From the NCBI RefSeq assembly GCF_014200755.1, contig NZ_JACHCM010000013.1:1-58094 (forward strand): DNA of 58,094 bases. The letters run 5' to 3'. The translations under genes were made by a program, and so were the position numbers. Below are positions 19,467 through 28,701 of the stretch, one piece after another. Below the pieces are notes generated by a model that made no database searches, was not told the origin of the DNA, and saw only the letters and a list, made by a program, of their open reading frames with translations. This stretch comes from Rhodanobacter sp. ANJX3. Lineage in GTDB: Bacteria; Pseudomonadota; Gammaproteobacteria; Xanthomonadales; Rhodanobacteraceae. How positions within the stretch are numbered: position 1 is the first letter of the stretch; the number at the start of each line of letters is the position of its first letter.

Positions 19467-19484
19467 CTGTCATCTAAGTGTCAT
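19467..19484 (+). promoter_or_regulatory. Pho box upstream of the OprD-like porin
   Basis: CTGTCAT-CTAA-GTGTCAT is two 7-mers separated by 4 bp. It matches the PhoB-box consensus (CTGTCAT, A/T-rich 4-mer, CTGTCAT) at all but one position of the repeats. It lies 136 bp before the start codon. Confidence 0.8.
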
Positions 19485-19619
19485 CATTCGTATACGTAAG
19501 CGTAACGCGTGCGCGGCATGCTGCGCTTCGAGATGGGGCGTTAAATCAATTTAACAGGCACTGGAACGTGTCGGCTCCGTCGCACGACTCTTTCTAACTT
19601 GATGCGGAGCTCCACAATC

Positions 19620-20966
19620 ATGCGCAACAAAATTGTCGCTGCAGCCATCGCTGCCGTGCTTGGCACACTCAGCATCAGCGCGCACGCCGATGATGCCGAC
19701 ATCAACACTTTCAGTGACCTGTTCAAGCAGGGTCACGTCGACGGCGAGCTGCGCCTGTATGACTTCAACCGCACTTACGACTATAGCGTCGCGGCGAAGC
19801 CCAGCGCCCGTGCGTTCGGTGGCTCGATTCTGCTCAATGCACAGACCGCTTCGTTGAATGGTTTCAGTGCCGGTGCGTCGCTTGTCAGCGCCAATTCATT
19901 GGGTTCGCTGGCCGACAATCCGAAGCGGGTCGATACCACCCTGATGGGCGCCAGCGATTCGCTGACCGCGCTAAGCCAGGCCTACCTGCAGTACAAGAAC
20001 GACTGGGTCCTGGCGCGTGCCGGTTACCAGTATTTGAATACGCCTTGGATGGGCAATAGCGACGGCCGCCTGATTCCCAGCTCTTATGAAGCGCTGAGTG
20101 CAGTGTTCACGCCGGTGAAGGGCTGGAACATCATCGGTATCCGTGAGCTCAGCTACCGCAGCCGCACGTCGGATGACTATTTCAACGACAACAACTATTA
20201 CGCCAGCGCGTATCAGGGCGACACGCTCTACGGTGGTAACCAGGGCTTGCCGCTGACCGCAAAGCAGACCAGCGGTACGTGGGCGCTGGGCAGCACCTAT
20301 GTGAACGGTGGCCTGAAGGCACAGGGCTGGTACTACGACTTCCTCGACTTTGCTCGCATGGGCTACGCCGACGGCAGCTACGTGTTCGACACCGGTACCG
20401 GCTTCAATCCGGTCGTCGGCCTGCAGGGCTTGACCGAAAGCGGTGGTGGCTCGGATAACGTGCTGGTGCAGAACAAGCTCAAGATCAACGGCATTGCCGG
20501 TACCAACGTGAAGGCCCGCGTCTGGGGTGCCGACCTCGGCGTGGTGATCCCGAACGGCCGTATCGACTTCATGTACAACAAGGCGGAGCAGGAGAGCGGT
20601 TCGACCATCGGCGATGGCGCGATCATTTCGCCCTATACCGCCAGCTACGCGACAGACCCCCTGTACACCACGTCGATGATTCGCGGTCTGGTGGAAACCG
20701 GTCCGGGCCATGCGGAGAAGGTCAAGTTCTCCTACGACCTGTTCGACAAGAAGCTGCAGCTGGTCGCTGCCTACGCCAAGTACAGCACCGTTCTCGACGG
20801 CAATTTCCACGATACCTACTTCGACATCATCTACAACTTCGACGGCTTCATGAAGGGTTTCCAGATTCGCGATCGCTGGGAGCGTTCGTCGGGTGGCATC
20901 AACAATCTGAACCCGGGCAACGAGGCGTTTACGTATAACCGCGTGATGCTGAGCTACAAGTTCTGA
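19620..20966 (+). CDS. OprD-like outer-membrane porin, probably phosphate-starvation induced
   Basis: An outer-membrane beta-barrel of 448 residues with a signal peptide (MRNKIVAAAIAAVLGTLSIS, cleavage after SAHA) and a C-terminal phenylalanine (MLSYKF), the usual barrel-assembly signal. The pattern of short amphipathic strands and the N-terminal GHVDGELRLYDFNRTYD resemble OprD-family porins. It does not look like OprO/OprP phosphate porins. ATG 19620 has GGAG upstream; the open frame before it adds no signal. A Pho box precedes it and pstS/pstCAB lie next to it divergently, so a role in taking up phosphate or a phosphorylated compound is inferred. The real substrate is unknown. Confidence 0.8.
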   Translation: MRNKIVAAAIAAVLGTLSISAHADDADINTFSDLFKQGHVDGELRLYDFNRTYDYSVAAKPSARAFGGSILLNAQTASLNGFSAGASLVSANSLGSLADNPKRVDTTLMGASDSLTALSQAYLQYKNDWVLARAGYQYLNTPWMGNSDGRLIPSSYEALSAVFTPVKGWNIIGIRELSYRSRTSDDYFNDNNYYASAYQGDTLYGGNQGLPLTAKQTSGTWALGSTYVNGGLKAQGWYYDFLDFARMGYADGSYVFDTGTGFNPVVGLQGLTESGGGSDNVLVQNKLKINGIAGTNVKARVWGADLGVVIPNGRIDFMYNKAEQESGSTIGDGAIISPYTASYATDPLYTTSMIRGLVETGPGHAEKVKFSYDLFDKKLQLVAAYAKYSTVLDGNFHDTYFDIIYNFDGFMKGFQIRDRWERSSGGINNLNPGNEAFTYNRVMLSYKF

Positions 20967-20984
20967 TCGCATTTTTCGGAGAGC

Positions 20985-21012
20985 GGGCGATGACAGTCAA
21001 TTTGTCATCGCC
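20985..21012 (+). terminator. Hairpin after the porin gene
   Basis: GGGCGATGACA pairs perfectly with TGTCATCGCCC around GTCAATT. There is no T-run after it, so it may protect the mRNA 3' end as much as terminate. Confidence 0.55.
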
Positions 21013-21091
21013 CCGATTCGAAAGTGTCATCTGTGCCTGCCACGATTGACCCGCATCGAGTTATCGGAAAGGAGTTCGACCCAAGGACGGA

Positions 21092-21122
21092 AAACGGCGG
21101 GCATGGCCCGCCGTTTGCTTTT
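21092..21122. terminator. Terminator between the porin and efflux genes
   Basis: AAACGGCGGGC pairs with GCCCGCCGTTT around ATG, followed by GCTTTT. It lies between two convergent units and probably serves both. Confidence 0.85.
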
Positions 21123-21143
21123 GTGCGGTACCTCAAATGGAAT

Positions 21144-22649
21144 TCATGGAACAGCCGCCACCGGTTGCCCGGCTGGCGGCTTTTTCATGTCGGCATCGCT
21201 CCAGCCGCCGCCTAGCGCGCGAATCAGATTCACGCTGGCCTGCAGCCGCCGCGTGCGCACCTGCTCGGCGTTGCGCTTGGCCTGGAGATAGCTGGTCTGC
21301 GCCGTGACCACGTCAAGATAGTTGACGATGCCTTCGCTGTAACGGTTGGTCGCAATCGCTGCTGCATCCTGCGCGGATGCGGCAGCGTCGTCTTCGTCGT
21401 GCGCCTCGCGGCTGAGATTGCTCAGCAGCGACAGGTTGTCTTCGACCTGCTGGAACGCGGCGAGTACGGTGACGCGGTACTGACCTGCGGCTTCATCGAA
21501 GTTCGCCTTCGCCTCGCGCTCCCGCGCGCGCCGCAAGCCGCCGTCAAAGAGGCTCAATGCGCCGATCGGGCCCAGCGCCCACATGCGGTTTCCCGCGGTG
21601 AGCAGGCTGCCGTTGCCGGTGTTTTGCCAGCCGAACATCGCCGAAAGACTGAAGCTGGGATAGAACGCCGCGCGCGCTACGCCGATATTGGCATTGGCGG
21701 CAAAGGTGAGCCGCTCGGCGGCTGCGATATCCGGCCGACGCTGCAGCAGAACGGACGGCACCTCGGCAGGAATGGCGGGCAGTCCGATCTGCACGTCCGA
21801 CGCCGGCAGCGAAAACTTCGACGCCGGCACGCCGATCAGGGTCGCAATGGCGTGTTCAGTGAGCGCGCGCTGTGCGGTCACTTCGGCGGCCTGCGCTTGT
21901 GCATCCGAAAGCTGGGTCTTGGCGCGGGCTACCGACAGACCTGAGGCGATCCCGCCCTCCATGCGATTTTGTGTCAGCACCAGACCCTTGCGATAAGCCT
22001 CTAGTGAATCGCTAAGAATATGTGCCTGGATGTCGTAGCCGCGCAGCTGGATATAAAGATCGGCGAGCTGCGATTGCAGGCTCAACTTGGCTGTGGCCAG
22101 GTCGGCGTTGGCTGCCTGCGCTTCAGCGTTGCCGGCGGCGACTTCGTTACGTACGCGGCCCCAGAAATCGAATTCATAGCCCGCCGAAAACTGCGCCGTG
22201 TCGGCGTCGTACTCGTTGGGCTGATTGCTGCCGCGCAGTGGACGATTGTTCGACTGGCGATTGTCGGAAGGGCCGCCATCCACGCCCACGTGCGGGAACA
22301 GTCCGGAACGCAGCTCGCCCTCGTAGGCATGCGCGCGGTTGTAGTGGGCCAGCGCCACGGCCAGCGACGGGTTGTCGGCGTCGAGCTTTCGTTCCAGTCC
22401 ATCGAGCGTGCCGTCGTTGAAGATATGCCACCAGTCGCCGCGTGCCTGCGTATCGGCCGGCGCGGCCGGTGTCCACAATCCGGATGCTTCCTTGTAATTA
22501 GCCGGCATGTCGACGGTCGGCCGATGATAGGTGGGCGCCAGCGAACAGCCGCTCAGCGCGATGAGCAGAGCCGCAGCCAGAGCGTGTTTCACGCCGCTGC
22601 GTCGAGGCATCTGCTGTTTGTGTTTGTGCATCAAGGAATAAGTGCGCAT
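21144..22649 (-). CDS. RND efflux outer-membrane lipoprotein (NodT/OprM-like)
   Basis: Outer-membrane channel of the tripartite pump encoded upstream; 501 residues with a lipoprotein signal whose lipobox is LSGC (near 35-38), so it should be lipidated. The body shows two repeats of the OEP fold, with the equatorial and helical segments SQLADLYIQLRGYD, ADIAAAERLTFAANANIGVARAAFYPS and ATNRYSEGIVNYLDVV typical of NodT-family proteins. ATG 22649 is chosen (AGGG upstream); ATG 22631 also gives a signal peptide. It starts 4 bp after the adaptor stop and is the last gene of the pump operon. Confidence 0.93.
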   Translation of the reverse strand: MRTYSLMHKHKQQMPRRSGVKHALAAALLIALSGCSLAPTYHRPTVDMPANYKEASGLWTPAAPADTQARGDWWHIFNDGTLDGLERKLDADNPSLAVALAHYNRAHAYEGELRSGLFPHVGVDGGPSDNRQSNNRPLRGSNQPNEYDADTAQFSAGYEFDFWGRVRNEVAAGNAEAQAANADLATAKLSLQSQLADLYIQLRGYDIQAHILSDSLEAYRKGLVLTQNRMEGGIASGLSVARAKTQLSDAQAQAAEVTAQRALTEHAIATLIGVPASKFSLPASDVQIGLPAIPAEVPSVLLQRRPDIAAAERLTFAANANIGVARAAFYPSFSLSAMFGWQNTGNGSLLTAGNRMWALGPIGALSLFDGGLRRAREREAKANFDEAAGQYRVTVLAAFQQVEDNLSLLSNLSREAHDEDDAAASAQDAAAIATNRYSEGIVNYLDVVTAQTSYLQAKRNAEQVRTRRLQASVNLIRALGGGWSDADMKKPPAGQPVAAVP

Positions 22650-22653
22650 GACT

Positions 22654-23847
22654 TCAACCCTGCTTCGGCTGAGCTTGCGTGCTTTTTGCCGGTGTCGCCG
22701 CGCTGGCCAATTGCACCTTGTCACCCTGCGACAGCGAGTCCGGCGGATGGTCGATGATGCGATCGCCAGGCTGCAGGCCGTGATCTATCTCCAGCGAATC
22801 GCCCAGGTCCATGCCGATGTGAACATTGCGCAGCTGCACGCGGTTGTCCGCGCCCAACACGGCGACCTGTGGACCGGCGGCGCGGAAAATCAGCACGGTC
22901 GACGGTACCGTAGTCACGTGCGTGTTGACGGTTATAGGCAGGCTCACTTCCGCATAGTCGCCCGGCAGCAGTTCGCCGTTGGGGTTGGGCGCCTCGAACT
23001 GTGCCAGCAGCGCGCCGGACTCCTGATTGACCGATCCCGACGAGCCGATCAGCGTCGCCTTGTAGGTCTGCCCCGGGTGCTCAAGTACGCTGAGGTCGAC
23101 CGTCATGCCGGGCTTGATCGATGCGGCATAGCCCTGCGGAATGCGCACATAGAGACGCATCTTGCTGGTATCGGCCACGGTGAACAGGGCCGGGCTGCTC
23201 TCGCTGGTGGAGGAGATCAGATCGCCGATATCGGTATTGCGGCTGGTCACCGTGCCGCTGAAGGGCGCGGTGATGTGCTTGAACGATTCCAACGCGGCGA
23301 GCCGGTCCACGTCGGCCTGCGCCGAGAGCACGTTGGCGGCTGCCACTTCGGCTTCACCGCTTTTTTCGTCGGCCTCCTGTTTGGACACCGAGTTGGAGCT
23401 CAGCAGATGCTGCCATCGCTGGCTGGTGATCTGTGCCAGATGCTGTGAGGCCTTGGCACGCACCAGCACGGCCTTGGCCTGGTCGAACTGCTGGTCCAGC
23501 TCGGGCGTGTCGATGATGCCCAGCGTATCGCCGGCGTTGACCGTGCTGCCGATATCCTTGTCCCAGCTTTTCAGATAGCCGCTGACCCGCGCGTGGATCG
23601 GAGCGCTGATCCACGCGTCGATGCGGCCGGGTAACGTCATCGCATGGCTGTCTGCCTTACCGGAGACTGGCGCCAACTGCACCGTAGGTAACTCTTGCGC
23701 GTCGGTCCAGCTGACCACCTGATGATAGTCATGCGCACGCACGGCCAACCCGATCACCGTGGACAGAACAGCCACGACAACAACGATGGCGATCGGACGG
23801 CCCAGGCGCAGCGGGCGCTGCGCTGGGGCTTCGTGATTAGGCGACAT
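22654..23847 (-). CDS. RND efflux periplasmic adaptor (membrane fusion protein)
   Basis: HlyD/AcrA-type adaptor bridging the RND pump and the outer-membrane channel. The 397 residues have one N-terminal membrane anchor (LGRPIAIVVVVAVLSTVIGLA, about 17-37). A barrel-sandwich/lipoyl domain (GRIDAWISAPIHARVSGYL...VNAGDTLGIIDTPEL) is split by an alpha-hairpin, and a beta-barrel domain (LRLYVRIPQGYAASIKPG) follows. ATG 23847 has GGAGAAAA upstream and overlaps the end of the RND gene by 11 bp. Confidence 0.93.
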   Translation of the reverse strand: MSPNHEAPAQRPLRLGRPIAIVVVVAVLSTVIGLAVRAHDYHQVVSWTDAQELPTVQLAPVSGKADSHAMTLPGRIDAWISAPIHARVSGYLKSWDKDIGSTVNAGDTLGIIDTPELDQQFDQAKAVLVRAKASQHLAQITSQRWQHLLSSNSVSKQEADEKSGEAEVAAANVLSAQADVDRLAALESFKHITAPFSGTVTSRNTDIGDLISSTSESSPALFTVADTSKMRLYVRIPQGYAASIKPGMTVDLSVLEHPGQTYKATLIGSSGSVNQESGALLAQFEAPNPNGELLPGDYAEVSLPITVNTHVTTVPSTVLIFRAAGPQVAVLGADNRVQLRNVHIGMDLGDSLEIDHGLQPGDRIIDHPPDSLSQGDKVQLASAATPAKSTQAQPKQG

Positions 23848-26800
23848 GGGGATTTTCTCCGGGCAACAGAACGGGGTCAGTGAAAGCGGCGTGTTCTTCG
23901 CCCGCATGGACGAGGCTGAAAATCACCGGCACAAAGAGCAGCGTGGCAAAGGTGGCGAACAGCAGGCCACCGATCACGGCGCGGCCCAGCGGCGAGTTTT
24001 GTTCGTGGCTCAGCGCCATCGGCAGCATGCCCATGATCATCGCCAGCGCGGTCATGCAGACCGGGCGGAAGCGCGTGAAACCCGCTTCCATCGCGGCCTT
24101 CACCGCGTCGCCGTGAATCGCCAGCCGCTCGCGACAGAAGCTCACGACAAGAATCGAGTTGGCGGTAGCCACGCCCATGCACATGATGGCGCCGGTCAGT
24201 GCGGGAACCGACAGCGTGGTGTGGCTTATGAAGAGCATCCACACGATGCCCGCCAGTGCCGCAGGCAGGGCGGTGATGATCACGAAGGGATCGAGCCACG
24301 ACTGGAAGTTGACCACGATGAGCAGGTAGATCATCACCACCGCACCGAGCAGGCCGAACAGCAGGCCGCTGAAAGCTTCGTTCATCGTGCCGACCTGACC
24401 GCGCAGCGTCACCAGGGTGCCCTTGGGTCGGCTCTTGGCGAACTGCGCCAGCACCTTGTTGACGTCGGTGCTGACTGCGCCGAGGTCGCGATCCTGCACG
24501 GCGGCGTAGATATCGAACGAGGGCAGGATGTTGTAGTGCGACACCACCGCAGCGCTGGGCTCACGCGTGAAGCTGGCGATACCGCCCAGCATCTGGCTGG
24601 CCTTGTCGCTGGAGGAGGTCACCGGCAGTCGCGCCAGGTCGGCCATCGAATCCATCTTGTACTGCGGCGTCGCGGCGACGATCGCGTACGACACGCCGTT
24701 CTTAGGGTTGAGCCAGAACGCCGGCGCCACCTGGCTGCTGCCGGCGAGCGAGGCGACCATGCTGTTGGTGACGTCGCGCTCGGTGATGCCGAGCGCATCG
24801 GCGCGGGTGCGATCGACGTGAACGTTCAACTGCGGGTAGCTGGTGCTCTGCTGCAGGCGCACGTCGGCGATGCCGGGCACGGCACGCAGCTTCTTCATGA
24901 TCTGCATCGCATACGCTTCGTTTTCCTCGCTGTTGCGTCCGGTGATCGACACGTCCAGCGGTGCGGGGGCGCCGAAGTTCAGGATCTGGCTGGTCATGTC
25001 GGCCGGCAGAAACGCGAACTGGGTGCCGGGGAAAAGCTGTGGCAGCTTTTCGCGCAGCTGCTTGACGAACTTGGCCGTCGGCCCATGGCCTTCCTTCAGG
25101 GCAATCTGGATGTCGCCATCCTCCGGCCCGATCGTGCCGGTATTGCTGTAGACCAGGTTGACGCTGCTGAGCGGCAGGCCGATGTTGTCGATGACGGTTT
25201 CGAGCTGATCGGCCGGAATGATCTGGCGGATCGTCTGTTCGATGTGATCGAACTCGGCAGCGGTTTCTTCCACACGCGTGCCCATCGGTGCACGCACGTG
25301 CAGTGCGATGGCGCCAGCGTCGACATCCGGGAAAAAGTCGCGGCCCAGGAACGGCACCAGGGCGAACGAGATCAGCACAAAACCGAGGAAGCCCAGAATG
25401 AAGACTCGACGCCGAGCCAGTGCTGCACCCAGCAGCGCATAGTAGCCATCGCGAATCTGGGTGAAGCGGTGTTCGAACGCGAGCTGGAACGCGATCGCCT
25501 TGCGCACTACCACGTTCCGGTGCGCATGGTGCTGATCACCTTCGTGATGGTTGATGTAACCGTCTTCCGGATGATCGCCGCCGCCAGCTTCGGTGACGTG
25601 CGGCTTCAGCAGAAACATCGCCATGGTCGGCACCAGCGTGCGCGACAATACGAACGACGAGGCCATCGCGAAGATCACCGCCAGCGCCATCGGTCGGAAC
25701 AGGAAGCCGGCGATGCCGTCGAGCATGAACATCGGCACGAACACGATGCAGATGCACAGCAGCGACACGAAGGCGGGCGTGACGATTTGCGCGGCGCCGT
25801 CGAGGATGGCCGACTTGACGTCCTTGCCCTGCTCGAGAAGCCAGTTGATGTTCTCGATGGTCACCGTGGCATCGTCGACCAGGATGCCGACGGCCAGTGC
25901 CAAGCCGCCCAGCGTCATCACATTGAGCGTCTGTCCGGTCGCGGACAGCAGCGCGATCGCCGAAAGGATCGACAGCGGAATCGACACCGCAATGATGACG
26001 GTGGAGCGCCAGCTGCCGAGAAAGATCAGAATCATCACCGAGGTCAGCAGGGCCGCAATGATGCCTTCGCGGGCCACCGAGGCGATCGCCTCTTTCACGA
26101 AGACGGACTGATCGTTGAGCTGGGAAATTTTCAGCGAAGGCGGCATCGTCTCTTCGATCAGCGGCATCAGCTTCTTGATGCCGGCGACCACGGCCAGCGT
26201 CGAAGCGCTGCCGGTTTTCAGGATCGGCATCAACACCGCGCGCTTGCCGTCCACGCGCACCAGATTGTTCTGCGGCGGCGAGCCGTCGCGCACGTGGGCG
26301 ACCTGGCCGATGGTGATGGTCGCACCGTTGATCGTCTTGATCGGGAGATTGTTGAGATCTTCGAAGGCTTTGGGGCTGTTGTTGAGCTGCACGTGGTATT
26401 CGTAGGTGCCGATCTTGGTCGTGCCGACCGGAATGATCTGGTTCTGCGAGGCCAGCGCGTTGGCGACGTCCTGCGCCGATAGACCCTTGGCGTCGAGCGC
26501 CTGCGGGTCCAGATCCATCGTGATCTGGCGCTGCTTGCCGCCGTACGGGGTGGGGATCGCCACACCGTTGACCGAGACCAGCGTGGGGCGAACCTCGTTC
26601 TGCGCAATGTCACGAATTTTCGATTCCGACAGCGTCTTGCTCGATAGCGCCATCTGCAGCACCGGCACGGTGGACGCGTTGTAGTTGAGAATCAGCGGCG
26701 GCGTGATGCCGGGCGGCATCTGCTTGACCACCGTCTGCGAGATCGAGGTCACCTGCGCCGTGGCCGTGCGGATATCCGTGCCGGGCTGAAAGAAGATCTT

Positions 26801-27079
26801 GACCACGCCGGCGCCGGGCAGCGACTGCGATTCGATGTGTTCGATGTTGTTGACCGAGGTGGTCAGCGATCGCTCGTAGTAATAAATGACGCGACCGGAC
26901 ATTTGATCCGGCGGCAGGCCGTTGTAGGTCCACACCACGCTGATCACGGGAATACCGATATTGGGAAAGATATCCGTCGGTGTGCGTAATGCCGCCAGCG
27001 GGCCGGCGATGAGGATGACCAGCGCCAGCACAACGAAGGTATAGGGCCGCGACAGGGCTAAGCGGACGAGACCGAGCAT
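23837..27079 (-). CDS. RND multidrug-type efflux permease
   Basis: Proton-driven inner-membrane exporter of 1080 residues with the HAE-RND layout: TM1 (FVVLALVILIAGPLAAL), a periplasmic porter domain, TM2-6, a second porter domain and TM8-12. The TM4 proton-relay signature GILVDDATVTIENI carries the paired aspartates, and GRDFFPDVDAG is the usual second-half marker. An unusual cytoplasmic insertion after TM6 (about 495-520) is rich in His, Glu and Gly (HHEGDQHHAHRN). Substrates are unknown; it looks closer to the drug/solvent HAE class than to metal CzcA pumps. It is first of the pump genes and 168 bp downstream of the kinase gene. Confidence 0.93.
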   Translation of the reverse strand: MLGLVRLALSRPYTFVVLALVILIAGPLAALRTPTDIFPNIGIPVISVVWTYNGLPPDQMSGRVIYYYERSLTTSVNNIEHIESQSLPGAGVVKIFFQPGTDIRTATAQVTSISQTVVKQMPPGITPPLILNYNASTVPVLQMALSSKTLSESKIRDIAQNEVRPTLVSVNGVAIPTPYGGKQRQITMDLDPQALDAKGLSAQDVANALASQNQIIPVGTTKIGTYEYHVQLNNSPKAFEDLNNLPIKTINGATITIGQVAHVRDGSPPQNNLVRVDGKRAVLMPILKTGSASTLAVVAGIKKLMPLIEETMPPSLKISQLNDQSVFVKEAIASVAREGIIAALLTSVMILIFLGSWRSTVIIAVSIPLSILSAIALLSATGQTLNVMTLGGLALAVGILVDDATVTIENINWLLEQGKDVKSAILDGAAQIVTPAFVSLLCICIVFVPMFMLDGIAGFLFRPMALAVIFAMASSFVLSRTLVPTMAMFLLKPHVTEAGGGDHPEDGYINHHEGDQHHAHRNVVVRKAIAFQLAFEHRFTQIRDGYYALLGAALARRRVFILGFLGFVLISFALVPFLGRDFFPDVDAGAIALHVRAPMGTRVEETAAEFDHIEQTIRQIIPADQLETVIDNIGLPLSSVNLVYSNTGTIGPEDGDIQIALKEGHGPTAKFVKQLREKLPQLFPGTQFAFLPADMTSQILNFGAPAPLDVSITGRNSEENEAYAMQIMKKLRAVPGIADVRLQQSTSYPQLNVHVDRTRADALGITERDVTNSMVASLAGSSQVAPAFWLNPKNGVSYAIVAATPQYKMDSMADLARLPVTSSSDKASQMLGGIASFTREPSAAVVSHYNILPSFDIYAAVQDRDLGAVSTDVNKVLAQFAKSRPKGTLVTLRGQVGTMNEAFSGLLFGLLGAVVMIYLLIVVNFQSWLDPFVIITALPAALAGIVWMLFISHTTLSVPALTGAIMCMGVATANSILVVSFCRERLAIHGDAVKAAMEAGFTRFRPVCMTALAMIMGMLPMALSHEQNSPLGRAVIGGLLFATFATLLFVPVIFSLVHAGEEHAAFTDPVLLPGENPHVA

Positions 27080-27247
27080 GGATGTTTCCAGTGGGCAGTT
27101 GGTTCGCGCACCACCACGGACAGCGCCGAGGTCGTATCAACGATTGCCCGGGAGCATGGCAACCCAGCCTTTGCTAAACCTTTTTGGATGCCTTCGCGGC
27201 CTTCTGGCGCCTGAATGGCCGTCCATTTGAGCGACTTGACGTGCTGA

Positions 27248-28636
27248 TCAGCCGTCGGCGCTCGTCATGCGGATTCGCACCTGCAGCCCGTGGCCGAACG
27301 GCGAGGCCAACAGCTCTATATGTGCCTGATGCAGCTGGATCGCACGCTGCACGATACTCAGGCCTAGGCCATAGCCGCGCGATTCGCTCCCCACCTCGCG
27401 GTGAAAGCGCTCGAACACCGCTTCGCGCCGGTCCGCTGGTATGCCTGGGCCGTCATCGGAGATGGCGATGATCACGGCGCTGGCCTCGCGCTGGATCGAC
27501 ACATCGACCCGACCACTCGATTCCGAGTAGCGCAGCGCATTCTCGATGAGGTTGCGGAACATGGCCGTCAGCGCCACTTCATGGCCACTGACCGGAATGC
27601 GTCCCGTATTGGTGGTAAGGCTGAGTTCGATATCTTTTTCGGCAATCAGCGGTGCCAGCTCTTCGATGACTTCGGTGGTCAGCCCGACCAGTTCGATGGT
27701 CGTTCGCTGCTCTGAGGCGGCGCCGGACTCAAGCCGTGCGAGTGCCAGAATCTGTTCGATGCGACGCGCCAGTCGCGCCAGGCTGAGCTGCGCGCTTCGC
27801 AGCATCGCATCGACTTCCGCGGCGCTGCCGGCGATCTGCGCGCTTTCCAGATGAATCATGGTGGCAGCCAGCGGCGTGCGCAGCTCGTGTGCCACGTCGC
27901 CGGCAAAACGGTGTTCGCGTTCGATGGTGTCTTCGAGTCGCTCGATTTGCTGGTTGAGGGTCAACAGCAGCGGCGTGATCTCGCGCGGGGCGTCGTCCAC
28001 GGCGACCGGCTGTCGGCTGCCGGGTAGTCGGCGGGCCAAGTGTTCGGCAAGTCGGTCCAGCGGTCGCAGCCCGCGTCCAACCGCCCAACTGGCCAGCAAT
28101 GCGAGCAGCGGCAAGCCGATGATCAGCGGCAGGGTGTGCTCCATCACCAGCGCACGGGTAATGGCGCGCCGGTTATCCGAACGTTCGCCGATGCGTATCA
28201 CCAGGCCGGCCCGATTCTTCAGCGTAAAGATGCGCCAGGTTTGATCCTGCAGGCTCAGGTCGCGAAAGCCGCGCTCGGTGGTCGGCGGTGGCGGCAAGCT
28301 GGCGAGATTCGCGGTGGCGGCCAGTAGATGGCCATCGCCTGCGTAGGCCTGAAAGCCCACTTCCGGCTCGAAGTTGCGCTCGTGTACGCGCACCATCACG
28401 CCGCGCAACGTGTCGTCCGGCAGAACGGCGTTACCCGCGCCGTGCGCGGACAGCGTCGAAACATGTTCGATCAAGTTGCCCAGGGTGCGTCCGGCCTGCG
28501 CCAAGCGGCCGTCCAGCAGGTGATCCATTTCGCTGAGTTCGCGCTGGTAGCTGAGCACGCCCAGCGGAATGAGCACACCGACTTGCACGGCGATGATCAG
28601 CCAGGTCAGACGCGTGCGCAGGCTGGCCGTTCTCAT
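27248..28636 (-). CDS. Sensor histidine kinase (QseC/PmrB-like)
   Basis: Membrane sensor kinase of 462 residues: TM1 (about 9-29), a periplasmic domain of roughly 140 residues, TM2 (about 170-190), a HAMP-like linker, HisKA with H box FAGDVAHELRTPLA (phospho-His about 250), and HATPase_c with NLIENALRYS, DDGPGIP and GYGLGLSI motifs. It follows its response regulator after 65 bp and precedes the pump genes, so it probably controls pump expression. The inducing signal cannot be read from sequence. Confidence 0.93.
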   Translation of the reverse strand: MRTASLRTRLTWLIIAVQVGVLIPLGVLSYQRELSEMDHLLDGRLAQAGRTLGNLIEHVSTLSAHGAGNAVLPDDTLRGVMVRVHERNFEPEVGFQAYAGDGHLLAATANLASLPPPPTTERGFRDLSLQDQTWRIFTLKNRAGLVIRIGERSDNRRAITRALVMEHTLPLIIGLPLLALLASWAVGRGLRPLDRLAEHLARRLPGSRQPVAVDDAPREITPLLLTLNQQIERLEDTIEREHRFAGDVAHELRTPLAATMIHLESAQIAGSAAEVDAMLRSAQLSLARLARRIEQILALARLESGAASEQRTTIELVGLTTEVIEELAPLIAEKDIELSLTTNTGRIPVSGHEVALTAMFRNLIENALRYSESSGRVDVSIQREASAVIIAISDDGPGIPADRREAVFERFHREVGSESRGYGLGLSIVQRAIQLHQAHIELLASPFGHGLQVRIRMTSADG

Positions 28637-28701
28637 CGGGCCACCTTCATGGATGTGCGCTCGAGACCATGGCCTATGTTCGCATGTTCATCTGGACAGG
28701 T

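Noticed and set aside
23846..26482. 878-codon frame opposite the RND permease
   Set aside because: Arg/His/Gln-rich shadow frame typical of GC-rich antisense; the minus-strand RND gene is unmistakable.
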